A stretch of DNA of 64,000 nt from Ciborinia camelliae (Eukaryota > Ascomycota > Leotiomycetes > Helotiales > Sclerotiniaceae). The stretch is from contig JANPYM010000002.1 in NCBI GenBank assembly GCA_025890175.1, positions 1,373,425 to 1,437,424 on the forward strand, written 5' to 3'. Positions 9,725 to 22,754 of the stretch are shown here, one piece after another. Made by a program: the position numbers and the translations under genes. Within the stretch, counting starts at the first letter, position 1, and each line of letters begins with the position of its first letter. The notes under the pieces were generated by a model. It saw nothing but the letters and a program-made list of their open reading frames with translations. It was not told the DNA's origin and did no database searches.

Positions 9725-12700
9725 GGTGTCGTATCTGAAAATCTGATGTTGGTACTGGTTGTAGTCGTTGTACTTCGATGTGGTTGACTTGTATGTCAAT
9801 GTGTTGTAGATCCAGATTTGATCAATGTTTGATATTTAGAGCAGGAATGATCTTGTAGACAGGAAAGATAAAAATAAAAAGATACACCAAGCTATAAGAT
9901 CGTAAAAAAGAAAGTCGTTATTGTGTCGAACCGTATTGGTTGTGTTTTAAAAAAAAAGATGCAATTGTTTGCTATTGTCTTCAGGTCTCAAATCCTATTG
10001 TGGTCTGTCGGCTCACACCTCGGTTGTATGGACGGACAATAGGGAAGGAAATTGACGAAGAGAGAGAAAAGAAAAACACCATAAAAGTGAATATAATCTT
10101 TCGAGAAAATTTCACAGGAAATTAAGAAAACAATGACGACCACCGGCTCGTAATATTGAATCTCAAATTTCGCGAAATGAGTGAGAAAAGATCCGACCAG
10201 CGGAATCCTATAAAGAGGAGTGAGGTTGGCGCAGCTGGTTACTATGCGTGAAGGCACTGAGAGGATCAGTTGGCTATATAAAAATTCGAATTGCCTCGCC
10301 TCAAGCCTGACAAAGGCGTTCCTAGGGCGGATCGAAGGAGCAGGGATTTTGTATTTGGGGTAATAAGATTGTTAGGGGTGGCTGAAGATTGGGCCAAAGG
10401 GTTCAATTCAAGATGATAAAGATGATATGCAGATAGGCGCGGAGGATTTTGGTGAGAGGTGAGGATGTTGGATGGATTGGATGGATTGGATTGGAGCGAA
10501 TAGGCCAAAGCAACTTTAAAGCAAAGTAACCGCTTTGTTATTTATATGGGCGACTGTTGAAACGTTAAGATGGATGATTGTATTGAAGTCTCTTCTCTCA
10601 ATTCGATGAGTTGAGAGTTTGAAAGTTTGATAGTTGATAGTTGATAGTTGATAGTTCAACTCCAATCGAAATTGAAGTACGTGGGACCCGTGGACTGGTT
10701 TGTTATAATCTTTATGCTTCGTTTGACTTCGTTTCGTCAGGGTCGTATGGTCGTATGGATGGTCGTAATCGTAATGAGAGCCCCTCCTTAGTCCTTAGAA
10801 GAGTTGTGATAGTCACTGACTGACGATTTACCCCAGTGAAAATCGGTCGGGCGAAGTACCGAATTTGGATTGTCGGTACGTTTGTCAAGGGTTATTCCAA
10901 GATGTATTGATGGTTGAGGGTATTGAGAACCTTAAAAAGTCTATAAAAGGAAGAATGTCGAAGTTTCCGATGAGAAATGTAAAATGATGTATGGGGAAGA
11001 ATTGTAGACGATATATGTAAATATCTTCTTCTGTCGATCAAGGCTGGAGGGAGATATGTATACTGTAAATAACTTTTATTTTCCTTTCTTAAGCTTTCAG
11101 GATGTTTTAATTGTTTTTCATATGCTCCAATGCTTTTCTCCCTACAGTATCTGGTTCTTCCTTGCCAGAACCAAACCAAATGGATTTTCAATCCAGTAAG
11201 GAAATGTTAAGTTCGTTAGAGAATAATTGGTCTAGGTTGAAGGTTGAAGGTGTATCCAAAAAACCAATGGAGAACTAGGCGCTGGGAAAAGGAATGCTTG
11301 GGATTGATACCCCTCGCTCTCAAAATGGAACCAAGGAACCAAGGAGCCAAGGATGCGAGTGGCTCAATGGTGTTCAAATGATGACAAGGGTTACTTTGAG
11401 CTATAACATCCAGCAAGGTATGCTCGGTATGTATTGGAAGATGGGATTCCCGAAAGGATAGGCGATGATTGAAAAAGGGTCAGGCTGGTGGCGTGGATGG
11501 ACCAATGCAGCGAATGCAGCGAGGTGTAGCGAAAAGGTTTCAGATGTTGTAACCTAGCTTGAGTGGTGGTGTGGTATTGTGGTGATCAGCAACTTGCGCC
11601 CGAGGATCAGATGGCAGGCGAGACAACCACACCAAAGTATACAAGGGGATCAAAGGGCTAGGTCTATGTTGAAACCAAGGGTTTATTTTCGAACTGATCG
11701 ACCAATCCAAAAGATCTTGAGAGCAATGATAAATGATTTGTTCGTGATGCTTCAAAAGATGTTGTCAGACAAAGTCCAAGGGAAAATAGTACAATGCTGC
11801 AGTATCACGATGTACTCAGAGCTAAACCAGAGTCGAGATTCGAATCTATACTTCCGTGAAGGAGTGTATCGTAAGTAAGTAGTAAGTATAGGCAACGAGC
11901 TAACGTGTATGTATAGTGAGCTGGAGAATAAGCATAAGCACAAAGCGATTCCACTGGTCGTGATGCCGTGTCAGGATCTCTAGACTGCAGTTTCTTCTCG
12001 TGTATCTAGCTCTATCGTTCTCGTCGCTTTTTCAGATTCGTTTGTTGATTTCTTCGATTCTTAGCTTGATTCGTTACTCTGACTTCATATGGTCAAGTGC
12101 CGATAAAAAGGGCTGAAGCAAGGCTGTACAGGTATGAGTCGAGTATCCTGAAACCACTGGAAGAATTCGATACTTTGTAAAGATATTCAACTAAACACCA
12201 ATAATTGTATATTGGAAATGAGGCGCGAGGAGAAATACGCTGAAGGGGAATATGTATGTATTGATGATGAAAAAATGGAGAAATGTTTGAAGCATCAATA
12301 TGATATGAATATATCGCAAAAATTGACACTATGACTGGTTTACGATCTTACCTTACTCCGCATCGTGAGTAACGGTCAACATTGATATTTAAATGGATCA
12401 ACATATACGTGTCGAGCCTTCTATAGACTGACTACCTAATAGTATTGCGAGCGGTGAATGTGACACTTCAGTCTTCAGCGGATATCCCATGATTTGGCAG
12501 TGGCAGCGATCACACAACAAATATACCCTGCACATGAAAAAAAATATGAGTCTGGAAATATAGAATTTTGGGGATTTTGTGGATGGGTTTTCAGTTAATG
12601 CTGCAGGATTGGATAATGCTTGTTACCTCCACCCGGGCATTGAACACAGGTATCAGAGTCAGACTATCATTATCATGCGCAATCCGGGGATGACGATATC

Positions 12701-12790
12701 TACAGCCCAACGAACCGTGCCAACCTCTTCAAAAGAAACTTCAATCAAGATTCATACTGTTGTTACCTGTATGTAGTATCATACATCCAA

Positions 12791-12810
12791 TACATACCGG
12801 CCGGTATGTA
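12791..12810. repeat. 20-bp perfect palindrome
   Basis: TACATACCGGCCGGTATGTA is fully self-complementary with a CCGGCCGG core. It stands alone in a gene-free region. It could be a binding site for a dimeric Zn2Cys6 regulator (inverted CGG half-sites) or chance structure. Confidence 0.85.
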
Positions 12811-15800
12811 CTTGCGTGGGAGGGTAGATGTCAAGGGAGAGAAAAAGGTTAAAGTTTGATTTTCTTTATGGAAGTCGCAATACTTGGGTGGCTGAGAGAT
12901 GGCTGAAGTAAAGTTAGCCTACTACCTGGGCTATCTATACTCCGTATGAATTAAGTAATGCTTATGATAATCAGTACGGCCCCGGAGTCCGTCCTCCGTA
13001 CATACCTACTCGCCGTCCCCCTATAATGATTTGCAAGGCGGGGCTCAGTTTGATACGACTATCCATGGCGTGATGACGGCGATGATGATGATGGCGATGA
13101 ACAAGAAAGTCATACAATAATACCTAGGACCTATGTAGGTCAGCGACGGGGTAAATGGGTTTAAAGTTCATTCGATATTGCTTCCCGAGGTCTTTAAAGT
13201 AACTTCAGCCGAAATCAATACTGTAATGGTGTGTAGATCTAATTAGATACCGGTAGCAATTTACAGATCTTAAATTTAGGCTTGGGGCAAAACCGCTCCT
13301 ACCCCAGCCCCCTTTTTCTATTAGCTAGGTAGATACCCAGCCATATATATGTAGGTATATTCGGCAACGGTAAAAGCAGGAAAAGCATTACGACATAGGT
13401 ATATTACAGTATTATGCGTACGAAAGTAAGTTATGGCAACCCCGATCAGGGCGACACTGAAAGGCAGAAGTCGAGGCCGACCGAAACCTGGAAGACTTCT
13501 TCTGATCTGACTGCAGCTGCACAAAATCATTCGAATTGTGATTCTTCATTTGTATTGGTCTTTTGGTTTTGGTCTTTGGCTTATGGCTTCGCCTGAAACA
13601 TCCCCCCATCTCAAATATACAGCATTCATTCCTTTCTACTGCCAGTCTGCCACATTAATAACATTGCCATCCAAAAATCATCATCTATCTATCCTTCTCC
13701 CCGGAGTTCTTTACGATAGATATCATTTACATTGCGGCTGTACTTTATATCCAGACCATGAGATTACAATAGCCTATTAGATGTTTATTCATCGATGCGA
13801 TCAATCATCATTTAAAGCAGACACTGCCTAGTACCTAGTAATTTCTTCGTGTTCATTCGAAGTTACAATATACGGAGTATACCCTCATACCCCCTCATAC
13901 ACCCTCAAAATCATGCATGATAAGTTGATAACCAATTAAATTATCAGACGAGATCATATCCGGACTCTCCATATATCATGAGAAGATTATCCACTTTTCA
14001 AAGCTTCATATTTGTGGCAGTGCAGTGCAAATGCGAAACACTTCGAAAAAGTCTTCAATCATCAACACACCCATACCATAACCCACACCCGCCCCACCAC
14101 GTGCACATGCACATGCGCATTATTCTCGAGAGTGTCTTAAATTACTGTAATCATGCGCTTCAACAGTTCCAGGTTTCTTCAGTTGTGACAGTGTAACTAG
14201 CAACATTTCTCTTAGCTATGGCTCATCAATCTATTGAGAATAGGTATGGTATGGCATGGTATGTTATGGTATGATACTCAACCATCCAGTCCTTCTTTGT
14301 TTTCATCATCTCACGGGTCATCATCTCATCAAAAATACGAAGAGCATACAGTATTACAATATTACAACATCCATCTTGAAGCGTTACGGGCCCCTTCCAA
14401 GGTCTCATAAAAATGGAGACTGGCGGCTACTGAGTGCAACGCGCGGAAGTGGCTTTATTTATCTTTTAGGTGACCTAGCTGTCCCATCAAGCGCCCAACC
14501 CTATTTTCGTCATCTTGGAGTTTGGTTAAAACGACGAACGATATATCTCTATTCCTTCTCTTGCTTCTCTTGCGCGTCTAATGTTTTATGCGTTATCGTC
14601 GCACAGCTTCATGAGAGAATTTGAAGCAACCGACGGGATAATCCCAATGATCAACAAACTAAGTGGTTCTTTCCGTTGGAACGAAACATTGGATACCGTA
14701 AAGGAAAGTTGTGCGAATCGAATCAACAAGCGTTTCCATAATTTACCACTCATCATCCTTTCGTTGGCACCCACGTGACAGCCGGCGCCTGTCCTGTAGT
14801 AGAGAAGGATTGCATTATTGGACATCAAAGTCAGGTGCCTGATACTCCTCCCAAAACGCCACTTCTTTCCTATTTTGTTCACGTGTTCTTACACGGACAA
14901 CATGGTATTTCTTCACAAGTTCCAATATTTGAAACATCTACTAGCTGGGTTTCATTGTTCATTGTCCATCTCAGTCAGTCAGCTGAGTTTAGAAATGAAA
15001 ACATGTCACAGAACCTCGACTTCAAGAGCGACGTTTGAGGGACTGGATTTGACAGCAGCGAGCTGGGTAGTAGGAGGAGGATAGGATCATTCAATACTAT
15101 GTATTGGGGTATTTCTAGGGGAAACGACCAATATTGATCCGTACTCTTTCTCCATCCTCTCGCTTCGTCTTCCTTTCGGTCCTATCTACCTAGTGTCGCA
15201 TCTCATACCGCAAATTTTCAATCCATAAATTCATTGCATGATCGGGTACTACAGTATCATTGCTAGACGAATACCTCTTCCATCGCCCCCAACGGGATCT
15301 ATTTTCAAGCATCCAATATCAAAATCTCGGACATTTCATTTCGCTAATAGTAAAGTTCTTACATCCTCCCTCCACACATAAGTGGCTTGGTACGCAAGCG
15401 TCACATCGTCACAGGTCCCAAATTTTGGTGATGTGGTCATTGTATGCTGGTTAGTGCCCCCATATCTGTTCAGCCACTTCCTTCAGGGTATTGCTTCAAG
15501 TTTGCTTATTCATAGCGTGACAACATCCTTCTTTACAACGGTACAGTAGCCCCATGACACGTGAAGGAAGTGGCACAGTAGTTACAAAGGGTTGATGGCT
15601 GATGATTATCATCTTGATATCTATTATTCATTACATATGTCACTTTTTAGTACGTAAAGTCTCAAGCGAAAGATGGAAAGATAGTAAATGAAATGCCGGA
15701 TACATAGAGTGGTCCTCCAGCATGAGCGGTGAAAGATGTGGCTATTCATTCCCCTCCGCACTTATGTGCTCCTCATTATTAGTCGAATCACTTCCTTTGA

Positions 15801-16222
15801 TCCGGACATACCGCATGGGTAAAGATGAAGCAGAAACATAATCAGGAATTATTATTTGAACTGCGGAGTAATTGTTAATTGGATTCAGCGCCTACCTACT
15901 CATTTAATCCTTCACCACAACTTTTCATCCGATGCTAATTCACCACGATGTAAGCAAAGTTTGCCAATTTAGCGTGTCTTAAATGTAAGAATTCCAGCAT
16001 TTGCTTAGACTAGAGGAGAAAATAACTGCAGCGTACAGAGGATCTGGACTAATTGCGCCTTATTGTCTCAATGTACCAATCAATCCGTGTTATTATTCAA
16101 ACTGTTTGATCGTCCAACTGAGACTTATAACTTGAGCATTTTAAAATCCCATCACACCTGTAATCCTTAGAATAGTACCCCTCCTCCGGCTGTTCTACTC
16201 CCAAGTTAGCGCATCCTTAATT

Positions 16223-16273
16223 GCCATCACCATCACCATCACCAACGTCCATAACCATAACCATAGCCATAGC
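16223..16273. repeat. CATCAC / CCATAA simple repeats
   Basis: Consecutive CATCAC units run into CCATAA and CCATAG units. This is a simple-sequence tract in the gene-free spacer. Confidence 0.8.
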
Positions 16274-18237
16274 AATGTCACTCGCATCAAAAGGCCACAG
16301 GCGCAATTCATTTGATCACATAGATTATACCATGCCCACCGCCCAGACAAATTCCAACATGTAGCCCCGATACCTCACTCACTGCTATCAAAACAAACCT
16401 CACAGTACCTACTTTCTATACATCTCATTTACGAAACCCACATCAACGAAAAGCTAAAAAAGCTTGTTGTCTGTCCCTCGAATCTTTGCAGGTCATAAGT
16501 ACGCTATATCCACCTATCATCTATCATCTATCACCTCAAGTATTCTTAATGTCCAGCGCCACCTTATATAGCATCCATATAATATATATCCGCATTCCTT
16601 GACTTAAAGAACAAATGGCGTAATAAATAGTTCATAAACCTATCTAGCTCTAAACAAAAAATACTCTCGATTAGGTGGAGACTTCAATCCTCAATCTATT
16701 CTTAAATTTTCTTTTCCCGCCTCACATCTCTTCCTTTTCCTCCCACCTCCAGGCTCCAACACTTTAACCCCCCCTTTCCAAACCCCCTTCGTGTTGTGCA
16801 ACACACAATACATAACACATAACACAACATATAATACCTAGGTATAAAATAACGACCCCCCCCGCGCCACATCCAGCCACGTTGAGTTGAGTACCTTAAT
16901 AAGTTAATTTCCTGCATACCTGTTTCATTGCCAATATCACATCACATCACATAGGTACGGCGTACATTACATTACATTGTTCCTGTTCATTTCCTGGATT
17001 TCCTTGGGTGCGATGATGATGATACATCTCTCGGATCCTTTTCACCACCATAATTAGGTACAAATAGTATCAACTCAAGCACCAAATCCTAAATCGTATC
17101 CCGAGATTAATAAAAAAATACAGAAGTTTTTGGTTGTGATGGATGGAGTAAACTTGAGAGTTATAGATAGATGTATGCCACAGATTGACTTTTTTTCACA
17201 GGTTATCAACATGTATAATGTTTACTTGGGTACTTACAGTACACTCCTGCCTTGCACTCATGCCTTACTGCTTGTTTGATGTATAAGGGTTAAAGGGTTA
17301 AAGGGTCGAAAGATTGGGGGATGGCGGAGGGGGCTATGTGGATGGATACAGGTATCCATATGGATGATTAAATTGCATATTGCATTATGAGGAATTAGTT
17401 CGATCTATTTCTCCTATAGCTAGGGGACATTTGTTGAAAAGTAAGATTACAGTATTGATGTATGTACCTATCTATATGCGTGTAGGTATACACATATATA
17501 TACATCTCCAGCCCGCAAGTTACAGATTATACACGGCGTATAGTACAGCTATCAAGATTAGATATCCACCTACATTCCCGTCAGTGTAGTTATAGGTCCA
17601 GGTATGAGTACAGGTAAAATTTACATTGCATATACAAATACAGATACAAATTTAATCAATTCTTACGCTATTGGCAATCACGACTTCTTCTCTACTGCGA
17701 TTATATTTTCGTTTCCATTAACCTCAACCTTACATTTCCAGTTCTACTACCTTTCCTAATATAACTACCTACCTATGTAAATAAATACTAAATAGATACG
17801 TTATACATACACCAATTCATATTTACTCATTACCTCCCGTTCTAATACATATATTAGATTAGATTAATGGCGCAGATATTTATATACCTATATATAGATT
17901 GATAACTTAAGAGTAAGATTAACTTATTAATAAATACCTAACCTTACAAGTACTATAGGTTCAAATGTATGTCTACGGGTAGCTCAGCTATATATAGGTA
18001 TATAAGCATCTGATATGATACATTATATACCAATATTAGATTACCTAAAGTAATTAGATAGATATACTCGATTTTCCAATTCTCAAGGGCTTTTCGTCCT
18101 CAGTTTTACATATCTATCTATCTAGATATCGAATTTTTTAGAAAACTATCTTCGCTCTTCTAATATAGGTAGCGGATTTTAAAGGGGGGGAGGGGTTAAA
18201 CGTATTTGTATATATATAGGTATTTATAATTTAATAT

Positions 18238-18260
18238 AGTACAATACAATACAATACAAT
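18238..18260. repeat. ACAAT pentanucleotide repeat
   Basis: About four to five tandem ACAAT units lie in an AT-rich stretch downstream of the GH81 gene. Confidence 0.85.
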
Positions 18261-18883
18261 CTCATTAATCTAAGCTCAAAACCCCCCTCGCTAGACACCT
18301 ACCCAGGTACCAATAATTCAACAAGATGAATTTTCAAACCGATCACCTTAATCACTTTATCATCACTCATCCAATATGCACATCTTCAATTCCCGCGGTC
18401 TGTAACAATCCGTGTATTCCATTGCCAGATACTTGGATACTTTGATTGGTAAGATTATTTTGTAAACCTACGGTATGATGGATAGATAGCCTAGGGTACC
18501 TACCTACATCTAATACCCAACCCAACGCAGGTAGGTCAGGTCAGGTATCTTATTTTTGTATAAGTCATCGCAGACCATTCACTATTGTATCATCATCATG
18601 TACAGTGTCAAGGACTCTTCCGTCCCGTCCCACCCACCAACCGATACTGTGTATTTCCGGCACGTTTTGAAGAATGCCAGCATCAGACATCAACCATCAA
18701 CCATCAAATGGTAAACGATGAATCCCATGAATCCCGCCATCATCTCCTTTCATCCCCCTCCGCTCCGCTCCGCCTTATCCCCTACAGACCAATTATGGCG
18801 AACCTCCTAGTCCTAAAATCCCAATAACATCAGTACAGAACTCGAGTCTTCCCCATCATCCGAAAAAAACAAAAACAAAAGCA

Positions 18884-21727
18884 TCACCATGAAAAGAAAA
18901 GGACCATACCAGCAGCACAAATCAAATACCAAGTGCGACTCGCTCCTCCATCCAACCAACCAGCATCAAATCCACCCTGCGCAAAGAAATTCCACGAGCT
19001 CTTTGCATCGATGATGGCCAGATTTGCATACAAAATGCCCCTCCAACCGCCCGCCACACTATCCACCCTACCATTCGAGAAATACGTATTCCATTCCTCC
19101 GTCACAAACTTCTGTGTCCGTGTGAGTGTTGAATGCGGAAGAAGTGGGAGCATATGGATTCCTTGGATATACTCGATGTTGGTACCGAAATATGTGGTAT
19201 GGTCGATTTTATTCTCAAACACGATACCGGAGACTTTGTTACCGATGAAATTGGACGGTTCGACTGTGTTTGAAGATTCGTATAAGAAGTAGTGTTGTAA
19301 GGATCGGGCGGTGATGGCTAATTGGAGATTTCCTCTCGCTTCCATGTTGGCGTCTCCTATTGTGCGGCCCCACATCTTGATTGCATAGGCGGATAAGCTG
19401 TCTTCCGATGAGGATTCTTCATCTTTACCATCGTAGGTTTCGTAGAGGCCATGAGCCCAGGAGTGCCCATGATACCAATCGAAATTGCGGGAAACAGGGA
19501 AGAAATTATCTGCAGTCGAAGGATTGGCATAATCTCGTACCATGGCGTTGATGTATGCCTTATTGCCAGCTAGCCAGCTGGGATCAAGGTATCCGATGAT
19601 CGCTGCAGTGTATACAAAATAGGAGTAGTGGAAATGATGATCGTTATAGTAGGTATTTCCGAAATCAACGCCTGCATCTCCAGTCTTGTATGTTGCCGTA
19701 GATACAATACCTCCCCAGGCGGCTGAATTTCATTAGTTTTAGCTATCGGATCTAAAAGCGTAGAAAACCTACATTCATATACAAGAGGATATTGTTGCTG
19801 ATTATTAATAAATAACGCCAAATTCTGCTTCAGGGTGTTAAGACCTGATTGTGCTAACCCTGCATTACCAAGGAAATCGTGAAGCGAATATACAATTCCA
19901 GCGAATTTGGCAAGCGCCTACGCAAAGTCAATACAATGAGAAACACAGATGGGGTATACATACCTTTCCACTATAGTACATGGAATTCAAATTCGTTTGC
20001 GCGGACATGTTTTGCGATACTTCACTAGCAGCAATACTTGCGATCGTTGAAATGGCAGCCGCAGAAATATTATTAGAACTTCCTCTCGACGGACTCCAGG
20101 GTGCAAAATTCAAGCTAAGGGGCAAATTCTCTTGAAGCGTCCAGGAATCAGCGACAATAGCTGTTGCCATGCCCTTAGTTGTCGTAGCTAGTTGTACCCC
20201 ATTAATAACGCCGCCAATTGTGTTAGCGGCGAAGGATTCCAAATGATGCGGCAGGGCGAACATTGCCAAGGTTGTATTGCCCAACCCTGCCTTGTCAAAA
20301 GTCAAAGTATAGGAACCCACAGCACCATTCACACTGCCCGATATTCTCGCAGAGATTGGATAAGCACCGCATCCTTGATCAAACATTGCTTCATGTGCAG
20401 CGCTTTCACTCTTCGCAATCTGAATAATTCCATTGAAACCGCTGGTAGCCTGCAACAGACCATTGGTCACAACTGTTAGCGTGAGACTTTGTCCTGACGG
20501 TGAATAGGCATATAGTAGCCATGTCTTTCCATCTTCAAGTAATAGCGTATATTTCGTGATTCCCGGCTTTGGAGGTGTAGTGTCCAAGGTTACAGTTCGG
20601 AAAAATATTCCACTCTGTATAATTGGCGTAGCACCTGCAAAAATAGCCGTCACAAAGCCCATTCCTTGAACCAAAGGAAATCTGATAGCAGGGGTACCGC
20701 CAGGGGTTGGACTAAGATTGACATTAACCGAAAAGGCTGTCAGAGTATCGGTGGTCAAAGTTGTCGATGTACCTAGTTGGGTTGCAGAAATTACCAAAGA
20801 TTGCAAGCCAATTGGATTTATGAAGTATGAAGCAGCCCCAGAAGCTGGAGAAGGCGGTCCGAACACTCGTTGATTAGCATCGATATGAACAATGGTCATT
20901 CCCCAGCTTTGAGTTGCGCCTCCTCCTTTGGACCATGCGAGTGAATATGGATGTGTCCAGCTCGGGGCAGTTTGACTACCGAGAAAGAAATTAGCGTAGA
21001 ATTTATTGGTATCACGAGGCGAACTTTGTGGCTGTATTCCTAACCGAGGTACTGGATGATCCGAACGAGATCCTAGATTAGATGGCGGAGGTGAAGTATC
21101 GATTGGTTGGAAGATATTAGTATCTGCCGCTGAATTATTGATCACGTAACTGGCAGTTGTCGGTGAGGTGGGGACCAGTTGAGTGGTGGGTGATGGAATG
21201 GATGATGTGATAATAGGAAGGCTGGTAGCGTGGCCAGTGATTTCGAGACTAGAATGAATAGATCCTGTTGTAGCAGGGGATTGGGTGCTTGGAGAGGGGA
21301 GAACTTGGACTGTATTTTGTACGGTGCCCGAATTCGACGACGTGGTCGTGGTCAGTACAGATACGGAGGCGATGACCGAAGTGGTCTTTATTGAGGAGCT
21401 AAGGATGGCGCCAGGGGAGGAGAGAAAAATGTATCCATCTGAAGATGTCTGATGGGGGAGAAGAAAACTGAATCCATCTGAAGATGTCTTCTGGGAGGGA
21501 AGAGACTTAGGTAGAAGCTCTTGCTCCGTCGTGATCGATTGAGGATTCTTGATGAGCGAATGTGGGAACAAAGGGGCACCTGGATTAAAGGTCGGCGATT
21601 GCTTGACCGGATGGTGTTGCTCGGTGAGTAAGGGGGTAGCAGAATTGCCCTCCTTAAGAGGATGAGGTGCACCTCTCGCAATGGCAGCGAGGATATAGAC
21701 AAGAAGAACCTTGGTAATATGCTTCAT
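18884..21727 (-). CDS. secreted endo-1,3-beta-glucanase, glycoside hydrolase family 81
   Basis: Three exons (21727-19964, 19917-19773, 19722-18884) encode 915 residues. The introns are 47 and 50 bp with GTATGT and GTAGGT donors, and splicing restores YESAWGG. A signal peptide covers about residues 1-19 (KVLLVYILAAIARGA). A Ser/Thr/Pro-rich linker of about 200 residues follows. The GH81 N-terminal beta-sandwich begins near FYANFFLG, and the catalytic barrel carries DHHFHYSYF (Asp664) and DGKDEESSSED. Glu739 and Glu743 show the ExxxE spacing of the catalytic glutamates of characterised GH81 enzymes. GH81 enzymes cut beta-1,3-glucan during cell separation, wall remodelling or nutrient release. 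The C terminus ends in a short hydrophobic stretch (WYLICAAGMVLFF). The linker contains a duplicated TSSDG block. The exon structure is derived by reading splice signals and the frame closes exactly. Confidence 0.92.
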
Positions 21728-22513
21728 ATTTGAGATTGTCGACTACCAAAAAGCATTTGAGAAAGAAGAAAGTAGGTAAAGTGAAGAACGTAAAGAGGTA
21801 AAGTAAAGAAGAAGATGATCAACTTGAAGGAAAAAGAACTTGACAAGCTTGAGGTCCTTGGTCGAATGTATCTAGGTATAAATGTATATAAATTAAGTAT
21901 ACCTACCTAGGTATATCGCTCGACCCCTCATTCAACCCCTCTTCAAATTCCACTAGCGAATTTGAGGTGCATATACAATTTTGAGGAAACTTCCCATCCC
22001 TTCGCTTCCCCTCTTTTCCAAATTATGCTTATTGTAATAGAATATTAAATAAATCAAAAGAATTACTATGATATGATATTAGACAATAGAATAATAGGAT
22101 GGATGGATGGATGATAGGTAATTTAAACGTGAGTAATTCAATGGGTACGGTAACAGTAGGTTTGTGAGAGAATAAAAATCACAACATTGAAGAGAATTGG
22201 CAAAAATTCAATAATTGTGTGGAATGGAATGGAATGTACGTAATGATAAGAAGGTTTGAACTTTGTTTTGATTTGATAATTACAATATTAGGAAGGTGCA
22301 CTCGGCCCGTTGTACATGATGAGTGAGTAAGTATCATGAGTATGGATCATGTATCATGAGAATCATGAGATTCAATACTACTGATGAGAGCAGGCAGTTT
22401 AACTGACACCAAACTGGCAATTTGTGATACATAAAACATAACATCACATCATATAATCTCACATCATATAACTCGAGTGATGTACATATTAGTATGTATG
22501 ATGTACCATGTAC
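21728..22513. other. upstream region of the GH81 gene
   Basis: This is the presumed promoter and leader of the minus-strand glucanase gene. It contains TACCTAGGTA at 21904-21913 and short GGAT and ATCATG repeats. No coding sequence is supported. Confidence 0.55.
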
Positions 22514-22515
22514 TA

Positions 22516-22752
22516 CCGTCTAAACTCATTTGCGCAGACTTGAACTAAACCTTTTTCAGTTACTGACTTTGCAGAGGTGAGGGAAAAGATGGAGAAAGTG
22601 GATTAGAGATTTCATTCAAATGAATCACTTTTTTTTATATACTTTGCTAATTCTTCCAATAATTAGGTATATGTTTTGCTTAAACCAACATACCTAACCC
22701 AGGGCTAAATTAATTAGGCTTAGTGTGAGTCCGCGCAAATGAGTTTAGACGG
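22516..22752. mobile_element. 237-bp MITE with 36-bp terminal inverted repeats, TA target site (Tc1/mariner-like)
   Basis: The first 20 bases, CCGTCTAAACTCATTTGCGC, are exactly the reverse complement of the last 20 bases. The inverted repeat continues as (A/G)GACT-xxx-ACTAA(A/G)CC to about 36 bp with five mismatches. The element is flanked directly by TA on both sides (22514-22515 and 22753-22754), the target-site duplication of Tc1/mariner/pogo-class transposases. The 165-bp interior is AT-rich and has no coding capacity, so it must have moved in trans. No second copy was seen in the window. Confidence 0.8.
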
Positions 22753-22754
22753 TA

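Larger units (their letters stand above)
9725..18883. other. 9-kb gene-free spacer between the cyclin and GH81 genes
   Basis: Both strands contain only short unrelated ORFs (at most about 120 codons) with no recognisable motif or plausible exon chain. The two flanking genes are both on the minus strand. The first kilobase is the likely cyclin promoter or leader. The 16.5-18.3 kb part is AT-rich with many ATAGGTA, TATATA and short tandem repeats. Simple repeats, a 20-bp palindrome (12791-12810) and TACCTAGGTA (16835-16844) are the only structures I can support. Non-coding RNAs cannot be excluded. Confidence 0.6.

Noticed and set aside
9725..9799. Extension of the cyclin reading frame upstream of the ATG at 9724
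   Set aside because: The extension begins with TTG (ACA TAC AAG), not ATG. The ATG at 9724 has a good context.
14256..14624. 122-codon plus-strand ORF
   Set aside because: No motif, no plausible exon partners, atypical composition (His/Tyr/Cys-rich) and an overlapping comparable ORF on the other strand. Judged chance.
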